Source: Alphaproteobacteria bacterium (GTDB lineage Bacteria > Pseudomonadota > Alphaproteobacteria > UBA2966 > CAIVPW01). From it: DNA of 64,000 bases. The position numbers and the translations under genes were made by a program. The notes below the pieces were generated by a model, which was not told where the DNA came from, made no database searches, and saw nothing but the letters and a program-made list of their open reading frames with translations. Every line of letters starts with the position of its first letter. Position 1 is the first letter of the stretch. The DNA lies in contig CANKGV010000006.1 of assembly GCA_947481575.1 (NCBI GenBank), positions 1 through 64,000 on the forward strand, written 5' to 3'. This document shows, one piece after another, positions 53,516-61,842 of this stretch.

Positions 53516-54550
53516 ATGCGCCGCACCCAAATTGTGTTCGCCGGGCTGGTCTTGGCGTGGCTGTGCACGGCCGGGCCGGCGCGCGCCGAGTTTGCCGCGG
53601 GATTCGAAGCGTTCCGGGGCCGCGACTATCCAACCGCAGCGGCGGAGTTGGCGCCGGCGGCGACGGCCGGGGACGCTGGGGCGGCAATCCTGATGGCGCT
53701 CATCGCCGCCAACGGCTACGGCGCTGCCGCCGACCCGGCGGGCGCCGTTCACTGGCTTGAACTTGCAGCAGCAGCCGGGGACGTTCCCGCACGGGCGATG
53801 GCCGGCTCGTTGCTGGGGATCCGGCGCAACGTGACGATGGAGTTTGCCGCGGCGCTGGCCCTGGTGGCGCCGCGCTCCCAAGCCGGTGACGCCCACGCGC
53901 GGTATTTGCTCGGCTGGATGACCGCCAACGGCCTGGGCGTGCCGCGGGACGAGGCCGCTGCTGCCAGCCTGTACCGTAGTGCCGCCGACCTTGGCGATGC
54001 CGAGGCGCAGAATCGCCTCGCCGCGCAGTACCTGACGGGCGGGGCGATCGCCCAAGACGAAGCCCAGGCCGCCGCATGGTTCACCAAGGCCGCGACCCAA
54101 GGCCACGCCGGTGCCCAGGCGGCCCTCGCATACCTGTACGCGGCCGGGCGCGGTGTAACCCGCGACGACGCCGTGGCGGCCAAATGGGCGCGGGCAGCGG
54201 GCGAGCAAGGGTTGGCCGAGGGGCAGTTCTTCCTGGCGGGGCTATACGCGAGCGGCCGTGGTGTTGCCGAGGACCAAGGAGCGGCGTTCAGCTGGTTCTA
54301 CCGCGCGGCGCAGCAGGGGTACGGCCCGGCCCAGTTCAAGCTGGCCGAGATGTACGCCGATGGCGGTGCAGTGCCGCAGGACTACGAGGAGGCCTGGTTC
54401 TGGCTGTTTCGCGGCGCGATCGCCAGCGCCGGTGTGGTGTTCAACATCGAGGCCCTGCGCGACAGGATCGAAGCGCACTTGGACCCGGCGCGCGAGGCGG
54501 CCGTGGAAACGCGTGCGCTGCAATGGGTGCCGGCCGTGCCGAAGCGGTAG
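53516..54550 (+). CDS. Secreted Sel1-repeat protein
   Basis: 344 residues from the ATG at 53516. A signal peptide (IVFAGLVLAWLCTAGPARA) is followed by five to six Sel1-like repeats of about 36 residues, for example ARYLLGWMTANGLGVPRDEA, AQAALAYLYAAGRGVTRDDA and GQFFLAGLYASGRGVAEDQG. Such solenoids bind partner proteins in the periplasm. It is divergent from the six-gene array with 131 bp between, so the two may be co-regulated. It ends 1 bp before the convergent TetR gene. Confidence 0.9.
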   Translation: MRRTQIVFAGLVLAWLCTAGPARAEFAAGFEAFRGRDYPTAAAELAPAATAGDAGAAILMALIAANGYGAAADPAGAVHWLELAAAAGDVPARAMAGSLLGIRRNVTMEFAAALALVAPRSQAGDAHARYLLGWMTANGLGVPRDEAAAASLYRSAADLGDAEAQNRLAAQYLTGGAIAQDEAQAAAWFTKAATQGHAGAQAALAYLYAAGRGVTRDDAVAAKWARAAGEQGLAEGQFFLAGLYASGRGVAEDQGAAFSWFYRAAQQGYGPAQFKLAEMYADGGAVPQDYEEAWFWLFRGAIASAGVVFNIEALRDRIEAHLDPAREAAVETRALQWVPAVPKR

Positions 54551-54551
54551 A

Positions 54552-55127
54552 TCAGGCCCGTCTCAAATAGGCGTCGACCAATTCGTCCGGCCGCACCCCA
54601 AAGCGGTCCAGGCGGCCCGAAGCGTCAAACAAGGCGAGGCCGAACAGGAAACACGCGTCGGCCAAGGCGCTGTGCCCGGCCTCTTCCGCCGATGCGCCAC
54701 CCTGCATTGGGCCCGCCGCCAACGGCGCCAGCGCGGTCATCAGTTTGCCCTGGGTGCGGCGTACGAATTCCTCGTCCGCAGGCTCTTCCGCGGGAAACAG
54801 CACGCACGTCAGTTCGGCGGCATCACCACCCGCTCCAAACATCTCCAGGACCGCGGCGGCTGCTTCCCGGAGTGCGGCATTGCGGTCTGGGGCGCGGGCC
54901 ACATCGGCGGCGCGGCGCTCGAGCTCACCAGCTGCCGCGAGGGCCAAATCGCGCAGGAGCGCTTCTTTGTCGGCGTAGTAGGTGTAGAGCGAGCCCGCCG
55001 AACAGTTCAGTTCGGCAGCGATCGCCCGCACGGTGGTGCCCGCCAAACCATCCTGCAGGAACACGCTCCACGCGGCATCGCGCATGCGGCGGCGGGTTTC
55101 TTCAGCGCGTTCCAGCGATCGGGCCAT
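54552..55127 (-). CDS. TetR/AcrR family transcriptional regulator
   Basis: 191 residues from the ATG at 55127. The N-terminal HTH is complete: TRRRMRDAAWSVFLQDGLAG, TTVRAIAAELNCSAGSLYTY and YADKEALL. The ligand domain is Ala/Glu-rich and not assignable. Three identical-pattern 13-bp palindromes lie in its upstream region, so it very likely represses itself and the divergent yjbQ gene. Confidence 0.92.
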   Translation of the reverse strand: MARSLERAEETRRRMRDAAWSVFLQDGLAGTTVRAIAAELNCSAGSLYTYYADKEALLRDLALAAAGELERRAADVARAPDRNAALREAAAAVLEMFGAGGDAAELTCVLFPAEEPADEEFVRRTQGKLMTALAPLAAGPMQGGASAEEAGHSALADACFLFGLALFDASGRLDRFGVRPDELVDAYLRRA

Positions 55128-55149
55128 CCGCGGTACAATAGAAGCACAC

Positions 55150-55162
55150 TGAACACTGTTCA
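55150..55162. promoter_or_regulatory. TetR operator 1 (TGAACA-C-TGTTCA)
   Basis: A perfect 13-bp palindrome 23 bp upstream of the tetR start. The same TGAACA-N-TGTTCA pattern recurs twice more before yjbQ, so it is read as the binding site of the divergently encoded TetR protein; autoregulation is inferred. Confidence 0.75.
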
Positions 55163-55201
55163 ATAATTGTTGCGGGACCGCCACCACCCTTTGCTGCAAT
55201 C

Positions 55202-55214
55202 TGAACATTGTTCA
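55202..55214. promoter_or_regulatory. TetR operator 2 (TGAACA-T-TGTTCA)
   Basis: A perfect 13-bp palindrome in the tetR-yjbQ intergenic region, 52 bp from yjbQ. Together with operator 3 it forms a pair 23 bp apart, roughly two helical turns. Confidence 0.75.
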
Positions 55215-55224
55215 TAGTATTCTG

Positions 55225-55237
55225 TGAACAATGTTCA
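55225..55237. promoter_or_regulatory. TetR operator 3 (TGAACA-A-TGTTCA)
   Basis: A perfect 13-bp palindrome 29 bp before the yjbQ ATG, where it would cover the -10/-35 region. The central base differs in each of the three operators, and the arms do not. Confidence 0.75.
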
Positions 55238-55265
55238 TTATCGCGAAATATGCTAGGATTCTCAG

Positions 55266-55685
55266 ATGAGACAGGCCGTTGAACGCTTGACCGTCCCGGG
55301 CGCTGGCCGTGGCCTTGCCGGTGTGACCCAGGCCCTCAACAAATGGGTGGGCGAGACCGGCATCCGCGCCGGTTTGTTGACGGTATTCGTGCCCCACACC
55401 TCCGCGTCGATCCTGATCCAAGAAAACGCCGATCCCAATGTCCTAAGCGACATCGAGGCGTTCTTCAGCCGCCTGGTCCCGGACGGCGACCCCGCCTACA
55501 CGCACCGCCAAGAGGGGCCGGACGATATGCCCGCCCACATCCGCACGGCCCTGACCCAGGTGCAGGTTTCGGTGCCGGTATTGGACGGGGCGCTGGCGCT
55601 CGGCACCTGGCAAAGCGTGTTCCTGTTCGAACACCGCACGCAGCCGCGCACCCGCGAGCTGGTGGTGCATTTGGCCGGGGAGTAG
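55266..55685 (+). CDS. YjbQ family protein (UPF0047; secondary thiamine-phosphate synthase)
   Basis: 139 residues. LTVFVPHTSASILIQENADP is the conserved core with the His near the active site, and LALGTWQSVFLFEHRTQPRT the C-terminal signature. E. coli YjbQ has weak thiamine-phosphate synthase activity, but the true role of the family is unclear. Unusually, here it lies directly behind three TetR operators, so its amount is controlled by an unknown ligand. Confidence 0.92.
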   Translation: MRQAVERLTVPGAGRGLAGVTQALNKWVGETGIRAGLLTVFVPHTSASILIQENADPNVLSDIEAFFSRLVPDGDPAYTHRQEGPDDMPAHIRTALTQVQVSVPVLDGALALGTWQSVFLFEHRTQPRTRELVVHLAGE

Positions 55686-55740
55686 CGGGCAACCACCCTA
55701 CACAGTAGGATTCGGTCCGCCCGCCTCATTCCCCTGAGCA

Positions 55741-57537
55741 ATGCGCCTCACCGGGTTCCAGATCTGCAAGTACCGCAACATCGTCGACTCCGGTTGGATC
55801 GAGGTCGATGGCATCGCGGCATTGGTCGGCCAGAACGAGTGCGGCAAGAGCAACCTGCTGCAAGCGCTCTACAAGCTGCGCCCGTTCGCCCCCGCTGAAT
55901 ACGACATCGACACCGACTGGCCGATCGACGACTGGGCCAATCGCGACCCCGACACCATCGTGTGCCGCGCCCAGTACGACCTGTTGCCGGCCGAGATCGA
56001 AGCCCTCAAGGCCGAGGCCGGCCGTTCGTCAAAAGCGCTCAAAGATGCGCCCCTGTTCAGCGACCGCCCGGGCGCCAAGGCGGCCGCAGCGCCGTCGCAA
56101 GTATGGGTCGCGCGCACCTACCGCAACGAAATGCGCGTGCAGTTTCCGCCGGAACTCGGCGTTGAGCTCGACCCGGAACTCGCGTCGCTGTGGGTGGGCG
56201 AGCGCATGCCGCGCTGTGTGTACATGGACGACTACGCGACGTTCGCGGGCCACGCCGAGTTGGAGAACCTGTCCGACCGCCTGAAGCGCCACGGCCTGGA
56301 AGGGTTGCGCGAAGATGAGCGCACGGTACTGGCGACCCTCGACCTCGCCGACCTCGACCTCCACGACCTCGCCGCCAAGGGCAAGTCCGAGAAAGGCCGC
56401 GCGATTCGCGCTAACGACACGGCGGCCGCATCGCGCATGCTGAACCAGCGCTTCCGCCACAAGTGGGAGCAGCGCGAGGTGCGGTTTACCCTGCGCGTCG
56501 ACGGCGGCACCCTCGATATCCTGGTGGAAGACGAAGGCCTGGAGGCGCCGGTGCCGCTGCGCCAGCGCAGCCGCGGCTTCCAGTGGTTCGCCTCGTTCGT
56601 GTGGCGCTTCGCTAAGGGCTCGGAAGGCGCGTTCGCCGACTGCGTGCTGTTGCTGGACGAGCCCGGCGTGCATTTGCACCACGCCGGCCACCGCGACTTC
56701 CTGGCGTTCCTGAACGAGCTCGCGGCGTCGAACACGATCCTCTACACGACGCACTTGTCGACGATGCTCGACCCCCAGGCGCCGGAACGCATCCGCATCA
56801 TGGAAATCCGCGACCATCACTCGGTGGTGGTCAACGGCCTGTTCAGCACCCAGCGCGAACCGATGATGGTCATCGAAACGCTTCTCGGCCTTGGCCCGGG
56901 GTTCGTCGAGATGCTGGCGTCGCGGGAATGCCTGATCGTGTCCGGCATCGCCGACGCGATGATCTTGGAGCGTCTGTCGCGCATCCTGCTGCGCTCGGGC
57001 GAGATCGCCCTGGCCGACCGCATCACCCTCGTGCCCGCGGCGGGGCCGCAAGTGGTGCCGTTGGTCGCCGCCTACTTGATCGGCAAGGGTTACGCGGCGG
57101 GGATGCTGGTGAACTCGGACGCGGCCGGCCGCGACGCGCGCGCGAAGATCGCTGCGCGGTTCCTGCCAAAGGCCGATGGCGCCCAGCCCCCCCGCAACGG
57201 CTTCCGTATGCTGTCGTACGGCGAAGTGGTAGGCGCGCGCCACGAGGACTTCGGCATCGAAGACCTGTTCCCCGTGAGCTTCTACCTCAAGGCGGTCAAC
57301 GACGCCTACGACGCCAGCGTATCGGAAGACGATCTGGCCGCCGATGGCGCACCCAACCTGCGGCGCGCCGAGGCCGCGTTGATCAAGCGCGGCTATGCCC
57401 AGGCGATCGACCGCGCCCGGGTGCTCGGCGCGCTGCAGCGGCGTCTGGATGGCGTGCGCATCAAGGCAGACTTGCCCGTCGGTACCTACACCAAAGTCCG
57501 CGTACTATTTGATCGAATCAACGCGGCGTTCGAGTAA
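55741..57537 (+). CDS. AAA ATPase of the OLD-like family with a degenerate Toprim-like C-terminus
   Basis: 598 residues. The ABC-type ATPase half has Walker A GQNECGKSN near 30, a signature-like RQRSRGFQWFASFVWRF and Walker B LLLDEPGVHLHHAGHRDF, then the switch His TTHLST. The C-terminal half resembles the Toprim nuclease of OLD proteins, but where OLD has VEG-x-(S/T)D it reads LIVSGIADAMIL, so the catalytic Glu appears lost; VNSDAAGRDA retains an Asp. OLD-family proteins act in phage defence (for example Gabija GajA) and DNA metabolism. No helicase or other defence partner is next to it. Confidence 0.82.
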   Translation: MRLTGFQICKYRNIVDSGWIEVDGIAALVGQNECGKSNLLQALYKLRPFAPAEYDIDTDWPIDDWANRDPDTIVCRAQYDLLPAEIEALKAEAGRSSKALKDAPLFSDRPGAKAAAAPSQVWVARTYRNEMRVQFPPELGVELDPELASLWVGERMPRCVYMDDYATFAGHAELENLSDRLKRHGLEGLREDERTVLATLDLADLDLHDLAAKGKSEKGRAIRANDTAAASRMLNQRFRHKWEQREVRFTLRVDGGTLDILVEDEGLEAPVPLRQRSRGFQWFASFVWRFAKGSEGAFADCVLLLDEPGVHLHHAGHRDFLAFLNELAASNTILYTTHLSTMLDPQAPERIRIMEIRDHHSVVVNGLFSTQREPMMVIETLLGLGPGFVEMLASRECLIVSGIADAMILERLSRILLRSGEIALADRITLVPAAGPQVVPLVAAYLIGKGYAAGMLVNSDAAGRDARAKIAARFLPKADGAQPPRNGFRMLSYGEVVGARHEDFGIEDLFPVSFYLKAVNDAYDASVSEDDLAADGAPNLRRAEAALIKRGYAQAIDRARVLGALQRRLDGVRIKADLPVGTYTKVRVLFDRINAAFE

Positions 57538-57715
57538 GTCCCTGCTCTGCGCCGATTTTCACAGTTCTTTCTTCAGTTGATTGCGCCGCCTCGGCACCGC
57601 ATCCTCCTTCGGCGACTTGGCTGCGACGGAAAATCGGGTGTGAACCGTTTACGCACGCGTTTTGCGCGGCAGCCTGCCAGCAGCAGTGCATTTGGCCACG
57701 CTCCGGGAGGGCATC

Positions 57716-59083
57716 ATGGGCAAACGGGAACGGGAACTGATCGAACTCTATCGTGACGATCCGGAGCGGGCCGACGCACAGGCGTTCGGGCGCCGCACAA
57801 GGATCGGTCGGCGAGGATTCCTGAATGGGGCGGGGCTTGCCACGATAGCGGCAGCCGTCGGTGGCGCGATCCCATTCGCAGCCAACATGCCGGCGGGTTT
57901 GATCCCGGCGGCGTTGGCGCAAGCTGCACCTCCGGCCGCGACACCGGCTGCGCCAGCCGCAGCGGCCGCCCCTCCGGCGCCGCGGCCGACGCTCAAGATG
58001 GATGGCAAGGCCGAAATCGTCGTTCTCCAGGATCGGCCGCTCAACGCCGAGACGCCAGAGTCCATGCTCGATGACGACGTTACGCCGACCGCTAAGTACT
58101 TCGTGCGCAACAACGGGCTGCCGCCGGAGGCGCTTGGCGATGCCGCTACATGGAAAATCACCGTCGACGGCGAGGTCAACACCAAACTCGAACTCACCGT
58201 TGCCGAACTGCAGCAGCGGTTTCAGCCGGTGACACTGCGGCTCCAGATGGAATGCGGCGGCAACGGCCGCTCCTTCTTCACCCCGGAAGCTCGCGGCAAC
58301 CAGTGGGGCAATGGCGCCGCCGGCTGTGCCGAGTGGACCGGAGTTCGCCTGCGCGATGTGCTCCAGGCCGCCGGCCTCAAGTCGACCGCCGTCTACACGG
58401 GTCACTACGGTGCCGACAAGAACCTGAACGGAACGGACGCGCCAACAATTTCACGGGGTGTTCGGATCGCCAAGGCGATGGACGAATCCACGTTGGTCGC
58501 GTTCCGCATGAACGGCCAACCCCTGCCGAACATTCACGGTGGCCCGGTGCGCCTCTTGGTTCCCGGATGGGCAGGCTCTGCATCGCAGAAATGGCTGACG
58601 CGCGTGTGGATCCGGGACAAGGAACACGATGGCGCCGGTATGACGGGATTCTCCTACCGCACCATGAAGACTCCGATCGTGCCAGGTGGTGCGGCGGCGG
58701 AGGCCAACACGCAAATTCTCGAATCGATGCCGGTGCGCTCGATCATCACCAATCCTGCGAATGGCGCCCGCATGGCCGCGGGCACACGGCAGCTGGCCCT
58801 GCGCGGCGCGGCCTGGGCGGGTGATAGGACGGTCAAGGCCGTCGATATCTCCACCGATTTCGGAGCCACATGGAAGGCAGCGCAAGTCGCCGCGCCCGCC
58901 AACAGGCATGCTTGGCAGCGGTGGACGATGAATGTCGCCCTGCCCAGCGACGGCTACTACGAGATTTGGACCCGTGCGATCGATTCGGACGGCAACATGC
59001 AGCCGCACGTGGCCGGCAACTGGAACCCGCAGGGCTATGGCGCCAACCCGATTACCCGTACGGCGGTTCTTGTCGGGGGATGA
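57716..59083 (+). CDS. Sulfite oxidase-like molybdopterin oxidoreductase (SorA/SoxC type), Tat-exported
   Basis: 455 residues from the ATG at 57716, preceded by GGGAGG. The twin-arginine signal is RIGRRGFLNGAGLA, followed by a Pro/Ala-rich spacer. The molybdenum-binding domain has the Cys ligand in LQMECGGNGRSFF near 180, WGNGAAGCAEWTGVRL and HGGPVRLLVPGW, and a C-terminal Ig-like dimerisation domain follows. Together with the overlapping cytochrome gene it looks like a sulfite:cytochrome c oxidoreductase working in the periplasm. The 178 bp upstream hold no gene. Confidence 0.9.
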   Translation: MGKRERELIELYRDDPERADAQAFGRRTRIGRRGFLNGAGLATIAAAVGGAIPFAANMPAGLIPAALAQAAPPAATPAAPAAAAAPPAPRPTLKMDGKAEIVVLQDRPLNAETPESMLDDDVTPTAKYFVRNNGLPPEALGDAATWKITVDGEVNTKLELTVAELQQRFQPVTLRLQMECGGNGRSFFTPEARGNQWGNGAAGCAEWTGVRLRDVLQAAGLKSTAVYTGHYGADKNLNGTDAPTISRGVRIAKAMDESTLVAFRMNGQPLPNIHGGPVRLLVPGWAGSASQKWLTRVWIRDKEHDGAGMTGFSYRTMKTPIVPGGAAAEANTQILESMPVRSIITNPANGARMAAGTRQLALRGAAWAGDRTVKAVDISTDFGATWKAAQVAAPANRHAWQRWTMNVALPSDGYYEIWTRAIDSDGNMQPHVAGNWNPQGYGANPITRTAVLVGG

Positions 59084-59412
59084 AGCTTTCTAGGGTCCTT
59101 GCCGCCGGCGCGATGGGCACGTGGTTCGCCCTCGCGCCGGTAGCGTCCCTGTCACAAGGGCCGGAAGACGTAGATGTATTCCCGGCCGGTGTCGGCCGCG
59201 ACGAGACGTTCTATTCCTGCACCGCCTGCCACGGTAGCTCGATCGTCCGCCAACAGGGCATGTCGCGCGAACAGTGGAGCGCGACCATCGACTACATGGT
59301 CGAGCGGCACAAGATGCCGGAGCCGGATCAAGCGCTCCGCGCATTGATCGTCGATTATCTCGCCGGGGCGTTTCCTCCGCGGCAGCGCGGGCGGCCCAAC
59401 CCCTTCCTGTGA
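59080..59412 (+). CDS. Monohaem cytochrome c subunit of the sulfite oxidase-like pair
   Basis: 110 residues; the ATG overlaps the stop of the molybdoenzyme (ATGA). A signal peptide is followed by the haem motif CTACH and by MVERHKMPEPDQALRALIVDYL, with a Met as likely distal ligand. This is the SorB-like electron acceptor of the preceding enzyme, inferred from overlap and context. Confidence 0.9.
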   Translation: MKLSRVLAAGAMGTWFALAPVASLSQGPEDVDVFPAGVGRDETFYSCTACHGSSIVRQQGMSREQWSATIDYMVERHKMPEPDQALRALIVDYLAGAFPPRQRGRPNPFL

Positions 59413-59502
59413 GAGCGCGGCAGCGAATGGGTTAGCCTGCCGCTCTTCCGCGGCAAGCGCACGCGAGCGCGGAAGGCCAACGGCAACGACACGGCGAAGC
59501 AT

Positions 59503-60195
59503 TCACTGCATCCGGTCAAACACCCGCGCGGCCCCCGGTCCCTGCAGCACAAAGATCGAGTGGCCGCTGTTGCGCACCACTTCGTAGTGGATGGCGTGGC
59601 CGTGCGCGGTGAAGGCGTCGCGGGTCTGCTCCATGGATTCCCGGAACCCGGGATCGAACTCGCCGATGAACATGTTCACGGCGATACCATCCAGGCGCCC
59701 GATATTGGCGAGTTCGGTTGCTGAGGGCGGCGCACCGGCCAACACGGTCAGCGACCGGAAGCGTTCCGGGTGATCGAGCGCCGCGGCAAACGCGCTGACG
59801 CCGCCGTTGCTCACTCCCGCAAGATCGAGCTTGCCGCCGGCCACCGGATACTTCGCCACCAGCATCTGCACCAGTGGATCGATCAGATCGCGGGACCCGC
59901 TGCGAAACGAAACGCCCCGCGGTGCGGCGGGACTGATCACGACGTAGCCGCGGCGCAGGGCCTCGTACTCCCACCACGCCAGCCCGGCATCCACCATTTC
60001 CAGGTCTTGGGCGCCGGGCGGAAATGCCAGCAGCGTCGGGTAGGCACGCCCCGCCTCGTAGCCCGCGGGGGTCAGCACCTCGCAGGTGATGACCGCGCCG
60101 CCGGGCAGCGTGAAGTCCACATACTCGTCGTTGGCGTTGGCGCTCGCGGCGAGCAGGACACTCGCGGCCACCGCATATGCCAGCGCGCGCCGCAC
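59503..60195 (-). CDS. Secreted alpha/beta hydrolase
   Basis: 230 residues with a signal peptide (SVLLAASANAN). The nucleophile elbow is LAGVSNGGVSAFA (G-x-S-x-G), with a late His in RNSGHSIFV and an Asp in IGEFDPGF, giving a complete triad. The closest resemblance is to LpqC/PHB-depolymerase-like and prolyl-oligopeptidase-like esterases. The substrate is unknown. It starts 7 bp after the pentapeptide-repeat gene and is presumably in its operon. Confidence 0.85.
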   Translation of the reverse strand: MRRALAYAVAASVLLAASANANDEYVDFTLPGGAVITCEVLTPAGYEAGRAYPTLLAFPPGAQDLEMVDAGLAWWEYEALRRGYVVISPAAPRGVSFRSGSRDLIDPLVQMLVAKYPVAGGKLDLAGVSNGGVSAFAAALDHPERFRSLTVLAGAPPSATELANIGRLDGIAVNMFIGEFDPGFRESMEQTRDAFTAHGHAIHYEVVRNSGHSIFVLQGPGAARVFDRMQ

Positions 60196-60202
60196 GGCCG
60201 CT

Positions 60203-61699
60203 CTATTTCGGCTCGAACCCCGGCGGCAATTCCGCGTCGGTGAAATTGGCGCCGTCGATCGTGGTGTCGGTCATGTTGGCCAGGGTCAGACGCGTGTAGG
60301 AAAAGTCGGCCTTAGTGAGATCCGAATCGCGCAGATTGACGCGGATCAGGTCGGCCCCCGACAGGTTAGCGCCGGTCAGGTTGGTCTGGATCATCGTTGC
60401 GCCCGCCAGAATCACTTCGATCAGCTTGGCGCCGGTGAAGTTCGACCGCGTCATCTGCGCTTCGTGCATCCACGATTCGGACAGGTTGGCACCGGTGAAG
60501 TCGGCATCATTGAGCCGCGCCGAGCGCAGATCGACGGCCGGCATCTTGGCGTTGATCAGCTTGGCGCCGATCATCTGAACGTGGCTGCCGAGCGCCTGGG
60601 TCAGGTCGGCGCCGGTAAGGTTCGCGGCATCGAACCGCGTCTCGTACATCATGACCCCCTTGAGATTGGCGCCGGCCAGTTGCGCCCGCTTGATGTCGGC
60701 GCGGTTCAGGTTGGCCTTCTCCAGGGTGGCGCCGGTCAAATTGGCTCCGGCCAGCACCGCCTCGTGCAAGTTGGCGCCGTAGAGGTTGGCGCCGGCCAAG
60801 TTCGCGCCCGCCAAATCTGCGCGCTTCAAGTCCATATAGCTCAGGTCGCACCCCGGGCAGTTCTTGGCGCGCTGAACGTTCAGTTCCTTCTCCGTCGGCG
60901 GGGCCGGTCCGCGCGCTTTGAGCGCCGCCAACAACGCCGCCTCGCCCGGCACGCCGGCCTTCAACGAGAACTCAAACCGGGTCGAGCTTTCAAACTGGCC
61001 TTCAGTCGGCTGGTTGGTGTTGGGGTCGATGGTGAGCTGGCCTGCCTTGCGGAAGCTGTGCTGCTCCGACGTCATGTTGAGTACGTCGGTGCTGCCCCGG
61101 CACAGATCCTTCACGTATGCGCCAAGGTATTCCTGTTCGTTGTCCGCCCGCGGCAGTGCTTCGCACTTCCATTCGCCGCCGTAACGGGTCTGCAGGAAAT
61201 TGCCCAGGTAAAGGCCGCGTTCGCGCAAATCGACCGGCACGCGCGGGTCGGTCACCATGCGGATGCCGATCAGGAAGCCGTTGTCGTCGAACAGGCCCGA
61301 AACGATGATCGGAATCTGATAGGCCGACGTGTACTGGTAGATCGCGGTCTGGGTAACCAGATTGCGCGCCTTGGCCCAGAACTCCGGCTCGTTGTCGTAC
61401 TTGAAGTAGACCTCGTGCCACCCGGCGCCGGGTTCCGCGCGGCACTTGCCGTACTCGCTCCAGTCCTTCAGGGGCACCGAAGGCGGCCCGCCGTTGGTGC
61501 CGCATGCGTATTCGATGAATTCGTCCTTGGGCAGGTCGAGCGCGTGGGTGCCCAGCACCAGATCGAACGCCGACGGGGCGTAGAGTCCTGCGGCCTTCAG
61601 TGCGTCGGTTTGCTCGTCGCCGACCGCAGGCACCGCACTCAGCGCCATCAGCGCTGCGGCCACCAGGGCCGCCGTGATCCGTGCTGTCACTTCCGACAT
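60203..61699 (-). CDS. Secreted protein with a C-terminal pentapeptide-repeat domain
   Basis: 498 residues from the ATG at 61699. A signal peptide (ALVAAALMALSAVPAVG) is followed by a 250-residue domain of unknown type with several cysteines, then LNVQRAKNCPGCDLSYMDL and about 30 pentapeptide repeats of the A(D/N)LxX form, for example ADLAGANLAGANLYGANLHE. These fold into a right-handed beta-helix. Secretion is unusual for such proteins, many of which act in the cytoplasm. Function unknown. The repeat makes the opposite strand open, which is not a gene. Confidence 0.85.
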   Translation of the reverse strand: MSEVTARITAALVAAALMALSAVPAVGDEQTDALKAAGLYAPSAFDLVLGTHALDLPKDEFIEYACGTNGGPPSVPLKDWSEYGKCRAEPGAGWHEVYFKYDNEPEFWAKARNLVTQTAIYQYTSAYQIPIIVSGLFDDNGFLIGIRMVTDPRVPVDLRERGLYLGNFLQTRYGGEWKCEALPRADNEQEYLGAYVKDLCRGSTDVLNMTSEQHSFRKAGQLTIDPNTNQPTEGQFESSTRFEFSLKAGVPGEAALLAALKARGPAPPTEKELNVQRAKNCPGCDLSYMDLKRADLAGANLAGANLYGANLHEAVLAGANLTGATLEKANLNRADIKRAQLAGANLKGVMMYETRFDAANLTGADLTQALGSHVQMIGAKLINAKMPAVDLRSARLNDADFTGANLSESWMHEAQMTRSNFTGAKLIEVILAGATMIQTNLTGANLSGADLIRVNLRDSDLTKADFSYTRLTLANMTDTTIDGANFTDAELPPGFEPK

Positions 61700-61796
61700 C
61701 GCACTCTCCAACCGGGCGGAACCAGAATCGCTCAAAGGATAGCCCGCGGCGGGCGGCTCGCCGATTCCCGTTCGCGGACTTGTGTTCGAAACGAAA

Positions 61797-61827
61797 CGGG
61801 GCGGGCCAAATCGTTCGGCCCGCCCCG
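61797..61827 (-). terminator. Strong hairpin terminator behind the PQQ dehydrogenase
   Basis: CGGGGCGGGCC (61797-61807) and GGCCCGCCCCG (61817-61827) form a perfect 11-bp stem with a 9-nt loop. On the minus strand it is followed by TTTCGTTTCG. It lies 16 bp past the stop of the dehydrogenase at 61843. Confidence 0.8.
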
Positions 61828-61842
61828 CATGGTCACAACGAG

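Noticed and set aside
47908-54550. Mobile or phage origin of the accessory locus
   Set aside because: No integrase, transposase, tRNA-end repeat or composition shift is visible; local duplication explains the paralogues.
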